A DNA stretch of 53,946 bases from Zygnema circumcarinatum. Taxonomy: Eukaryota; Streptophyta; Zygnematophyceae; Zygnematales; Zygnemataceae. Location of the stretch: NCBI GenBank assembly GCA_037447605.1, contig CM074808.1:282857-336802 (forward strand). The letters run 5' to 3'. Within the stretch, counting starts at the first letter, position 1, and each line of letters starts with the position of its first letter. Below are positions 51,216-53,946 of the stretch, in pieces. Under the pieces are notes generated by a model, which was given only the letters and a program-made list of their open reading frames with translations, did not search any database and had not been told where the DNA came from. The position numbers and the translations under genes are program-made.

Positions 51216-53533
51216 CTACTGCTCGAAGCAGCTTCCCGGCTCTTTGGGAGGCAGCCCTGCAGGGTCGCTCTCAAGGGGGGCGGCCGGAATGCCTCGCCGA
51301 TGAAGGAGGCAGCGAAACCACTCGAGCCGCTCTCTCACTGCCTCCATTGAGACTTCACTCGTCTTCTCTAAGGGACTCCAAAGCCGCTCTGCCACACATT
51401 AAAAAAAAAGAAAATGGGTTCAGTTTTCAATGTTCAGTGTCCAAAAGAGTTCAACGTTCAATCGAGGATCAAAGGTTCAAGCTCCACTGCTCCATGTTCA
51501 ACGAACAGAAAAGTGACGGAAGCAATGGGATGCAAATTACAGGCTAAAAAACCCTAAAAACCCTAAAAACCCAACGATGAGTAGGTTCGTAGCAGTCGAA
51601 ACACAGTTTTAGGGTTCAGAAATTTTCGATACACCTAAAACTGCTGAGAGTTTTGGGGTTTCTGAGATGCGAGCTTACCGGCGGCAGCAGCAGCCCTCGG
51701 CCAGATGGTTGGCAATATGTTGGAGGGGTCTATTTGCTCCCCCCACATGCAGACCTCCCCTCCGATCACGAGCTCCGCCTTCTTTTTATCCTTAATCACT
51801 GCAGTTGGATCATACTTGTACGCTCTCACCCACGGAATTTCGAGATGGTTGAGATACCACTCGCCCTCATAGCTCACGATGCATCGGAATCCTGCCTCCA
51901 CGATCTTATCTGCCACGTCGTAGTGGTACCTGCACACAGACTTATTTTACATAGAAGTTCAGTTCAGTTCAGTTCAGTTTAGTTCAGTTCAGTTCAGTTC
52001 TTCTATGACAGTTCAGTTCTGTGACAGAACTGTCAACTGTCATAGAGACAGTTCAGCGGGAACTCGCATGCTTAGAAAGAGGCGTAGAAAAGGAGTTGGT
52101 CTACCATCAACTCACCAAGTGTGTATAACCGAGCGATTGTGAAGCCTGTCTCCAAAATTGAAAAATGCCTCTTCCCTGTCCACCGAAACACACTACATTG
52201 ATCACAACCTGAACAACGTGTAAAGCATGAAACCATGTCAGACTAGAAACTTGCACATGTTGGGCTAGGGAGTCACCAATGGACGGGGTCCCATCCTCGC
52301 GCTATGGTGAGGTTTTGTGCTTTCAAAACAAAGTACGCGTAGGCCTCTTTTGGGCTCATGTTGTTCTCTTCCAGCCTGTCACGTCACGCCCATACTCACA
52401 GAAAACAACCCCCATTCTCAGCAGGGAGGGAGACGTGACATGACGTGACGTTACTAAGCAACGTGACGTGACGGAGGAACACAGTGGAGTGATGCAAAAA
52501 GCCAGTGAAGAGTTGGAAACATCCAACGCTCAGGTCATGCTGTTTCAGGCCGAGAAGAGAGAGGGAGAGAGGGAGAGAGAGAGACAGAGAGAAGAGAGAG
52601 GGAAGAGAGTGAGAGAGGGAGGGGGAGAGGGAGAGGGAGAAAGTGGCTCACCACCGGCTTGTGTGTGGGCTGGATTCCCAGCAACCTGCCCCGCCGGCAG
52701 ATGCACATTACATGGTATTGAGGAGTGAAGAAAATAAAGAAAAGAAACGAAATAAGAAAAATGAAATATAGGGGAGGAGGTGAGGGAGAAAGAGGAACAA
52801 AAGGGATAGGACCAGTAAAGCAACTTACTGGTGTCGACCTCATCTCCACCCAAGTGGAACAGCTTGTATGGGAACACACTCTCAACATCTGCACCCATTC
52901 AGATTTTCGAAATTTACTGACTTCTTTATTTTACCTTTCTCTTTTTCTGAAAATTTCCTTCCTGTTTCTCCACTTCCTTCGTCCCTGGCATGCCCCTCAT
53001 ACATGTTACTGCACAAGACTGCTTTCACATAGAAACCAAAACCCACTGCTTCCGGATTTTGCAAGTTTTCTGCTTTTAAGATTTGTTGCATCCGAACCTT
53101 TCAAAATGCCGTCGATAACTTCAAAAGTGAACGGTTTAGATACGTCTAGAGGTGATCTGCAGTCCTTTGAAGGCCAAAGCTGTGGATATCCCCTCCCCCT
53201 GACATGCCAAAGAGAGGCCTTTCCTATAATCAGGACTGGGAGCTCAAAATGAACGGAAAAATCGGTTCAAGAAATGTATCTGCCTATGATGGAAACATAT
53301 GTGCATATAATGGCTCACCAGGACTCCGCGTGACCAGGTACATCGAACTCGGGCATCACCATCACACCTGCACAGACTCTCCCAATGTCCGCCCAATGCG
53401 GCTTCACTCATCTGCAGAGAATAGCGGTGAATGGAACGGAACGGAGGCCCACATAGAAAGCGCGAGAGAATGGCTTCTTATGGGATGGTGCCAATGATCG
53501 AGTTGAGGAGGCATGCCTCGATGCTTTGCATAT
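51216..53533 (-). CDS. Beta-hexosaminidase, GH20, C-terminal two thirds
   Basis: Exons (high to low): 53533-53517 (tentative), 53367-53319, 53198-53098, 52888-52829, 52685-52652, 52375-52277, 52175-52116, 51929-51679, 51388-51216 (TAG). The 5' part is outside the window. GH20 enzymes remove terminal N-acetylhexosamine from glycans; plant members act in vacuole or apoplast. Marks: YAKHRG joined to VMVMPEFDVPGHAESW, WGRGYPQLWPSKDCRSPLDVS, PYKLFHLGGDEVDTS (catalytic Asp-Glu), [106 protein letters not shown], GPGSC-type end (EPGSCFEQ). Junctions close in phase. The 17-nt first exon needs a GC donor and is less sure; the rest is secure. Confidence 0.94.
51955..52052 (+). repeat. (AGTTC)n pentamer repeat and inverted ACAGTTC words
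   Basis: Eight or nine AGTTC units in a hexosaminidase intron, followed by CTGTGACAGAACTGTCAACTG, a set of short inverted repeats of the same letters. Confidence 0.9.
52379..52475 (+). repeat. (ACGTG)n-rich stretch in a hexosaminidase intron
   Basis: TCACGTCAC at the left, then ACGTGACATGACGTGACGTTAC and AACGTGACGTGACGG, giving about eight ACGT cores in 95 bp. It may be a pentamer microsatellite or, given the motif, a bZIP-binding cluster. Confidence 0.7.
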
Positions 53534-53574
53534 CTGCCAAAAGCATCCCCAGCCCCCCCACAGAGTCACTCTAC

Positions 53575-53946
53575 TGAACTTCGTCACTCTCACTCTCACT
53601 CCTTCCTGCCCCTCCCTCTTCCCCATCTTCCCCTTCCCCCCCCCCCCCTTTTCCCTTCCCCTTCGCCCTCCTCCTCCCGTTCCCCCACCCGTTCCGCCGC
53701 CCTTCACCATCCTCCCCCTTCCCCCCGTCCCTCACTCCTCCCCTTCCCCTGTCCCTCCCCAACTCTCCCTTCCCCCCTCTCCCCCCTCATCGCTCATCCC
53801 CCCCACCTTCCCCTTCCCCTTCCCCTCTCCTCCCCTTCCCCTTCCCCTCTCCTCCCCTTCCCCCCTCCCCCTCTCCTCCCCTTCCCCTCTCCACCTCTCC
53901 CTCCGCCCCTCTCCCCCACCATCCCTAACCCCCCTACCTACCCCTT
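53575..53946 (+). repeat. C/T-rich tract to the window end
   Basis: CCCCTTCC/CTCCCC-type sequence. It is presumably part of the intron upstream of the hexosaminidase exons (G/A-rich on that gene's sense strand). Confidence 0.85.

Overview
The window is nuclear DNA of a photosynthetic streptophyte (a charophycean alga or an early-diverging land plant is my best guess; the species cannot be fixed). The evidence is multi-exon genes with GT-AG introns, plant-type TTTAGGG tracts inside the chromosome, an elongator tRNA-Met with an intron, chloroplast and thylakoid proteins, an LRR receptor kinase and a vacuolar-type beta-hexosaminidase. Many simple repeats, (CT)n/(GA)n and pentamers, fill introns and spacers. 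Two 10-N blocks are assembly gaps.

Layout. 1-840: last three exons of a plastid GST/thioredoxin-fold protein (+). 841-6000: spacer holding a 3.3-kb satellite that alternates GGGTGA arrays with C/T-rich blocks. 6000-9990: spacer with one weak gene candidate. 10048-11433: thylakoid-lumen-type protein (-), cut by a gap; tRNA-Met lies just upstream (11686-11793, -). 12247-13576: small mitochondrial membrane protein (+). 14232-16843: DUF1995 plastid protein (-). 17596-20928: KRI1 ribosome-biogenesis factor (+). 22177-27986: LRR receptor-like pseudokinase (-). 29740-30836: small mitochondrial LEA-like protein (-). 31922-36870: DNA polymerase alpha B subunit (-). 38131-48993: ZRANB3-type SNF2 helicase with HNH nuclease (+). 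49447-50217: organellar zinc-ribbon protein (-). 51216-53533: 3' part of a GH20 beta-hexosaminidase (-), continuing out of the window.

I rebuilt exon chains by hand from splice sites, reading phase and family similarity. Every chain closes in frame; the lengths given (KRI1 782 aa, pseudokinase 931 aa, POLA2 712 aa, ZRANB3-like 1911 aa, DUF1995 319 aa) come from that reconstruction. Three introns work only with GC-AG boundaries.

The most notable functional pairing is POLA2 and the ZRANB3-like gene, a replication initiator and a fork-remodelling helicase/nuclease. They lie head to head across 1.26 kb that contains four tandem copies of a roughly 120-bp unit carrying CCAAT and ACGT-core motifs, which looks like a shared promoter. 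DUF1995 and KRI1 are also head to head, over TTTAGGG-rich (telo-box type) repeats. I saw no mobile element, CRISPR array or clearly new multi-gene system. The best candidates for something undescribed are the alternating-strand satellite, the repeat-built replication promoter and the purine-only coding block in the helicase gene.
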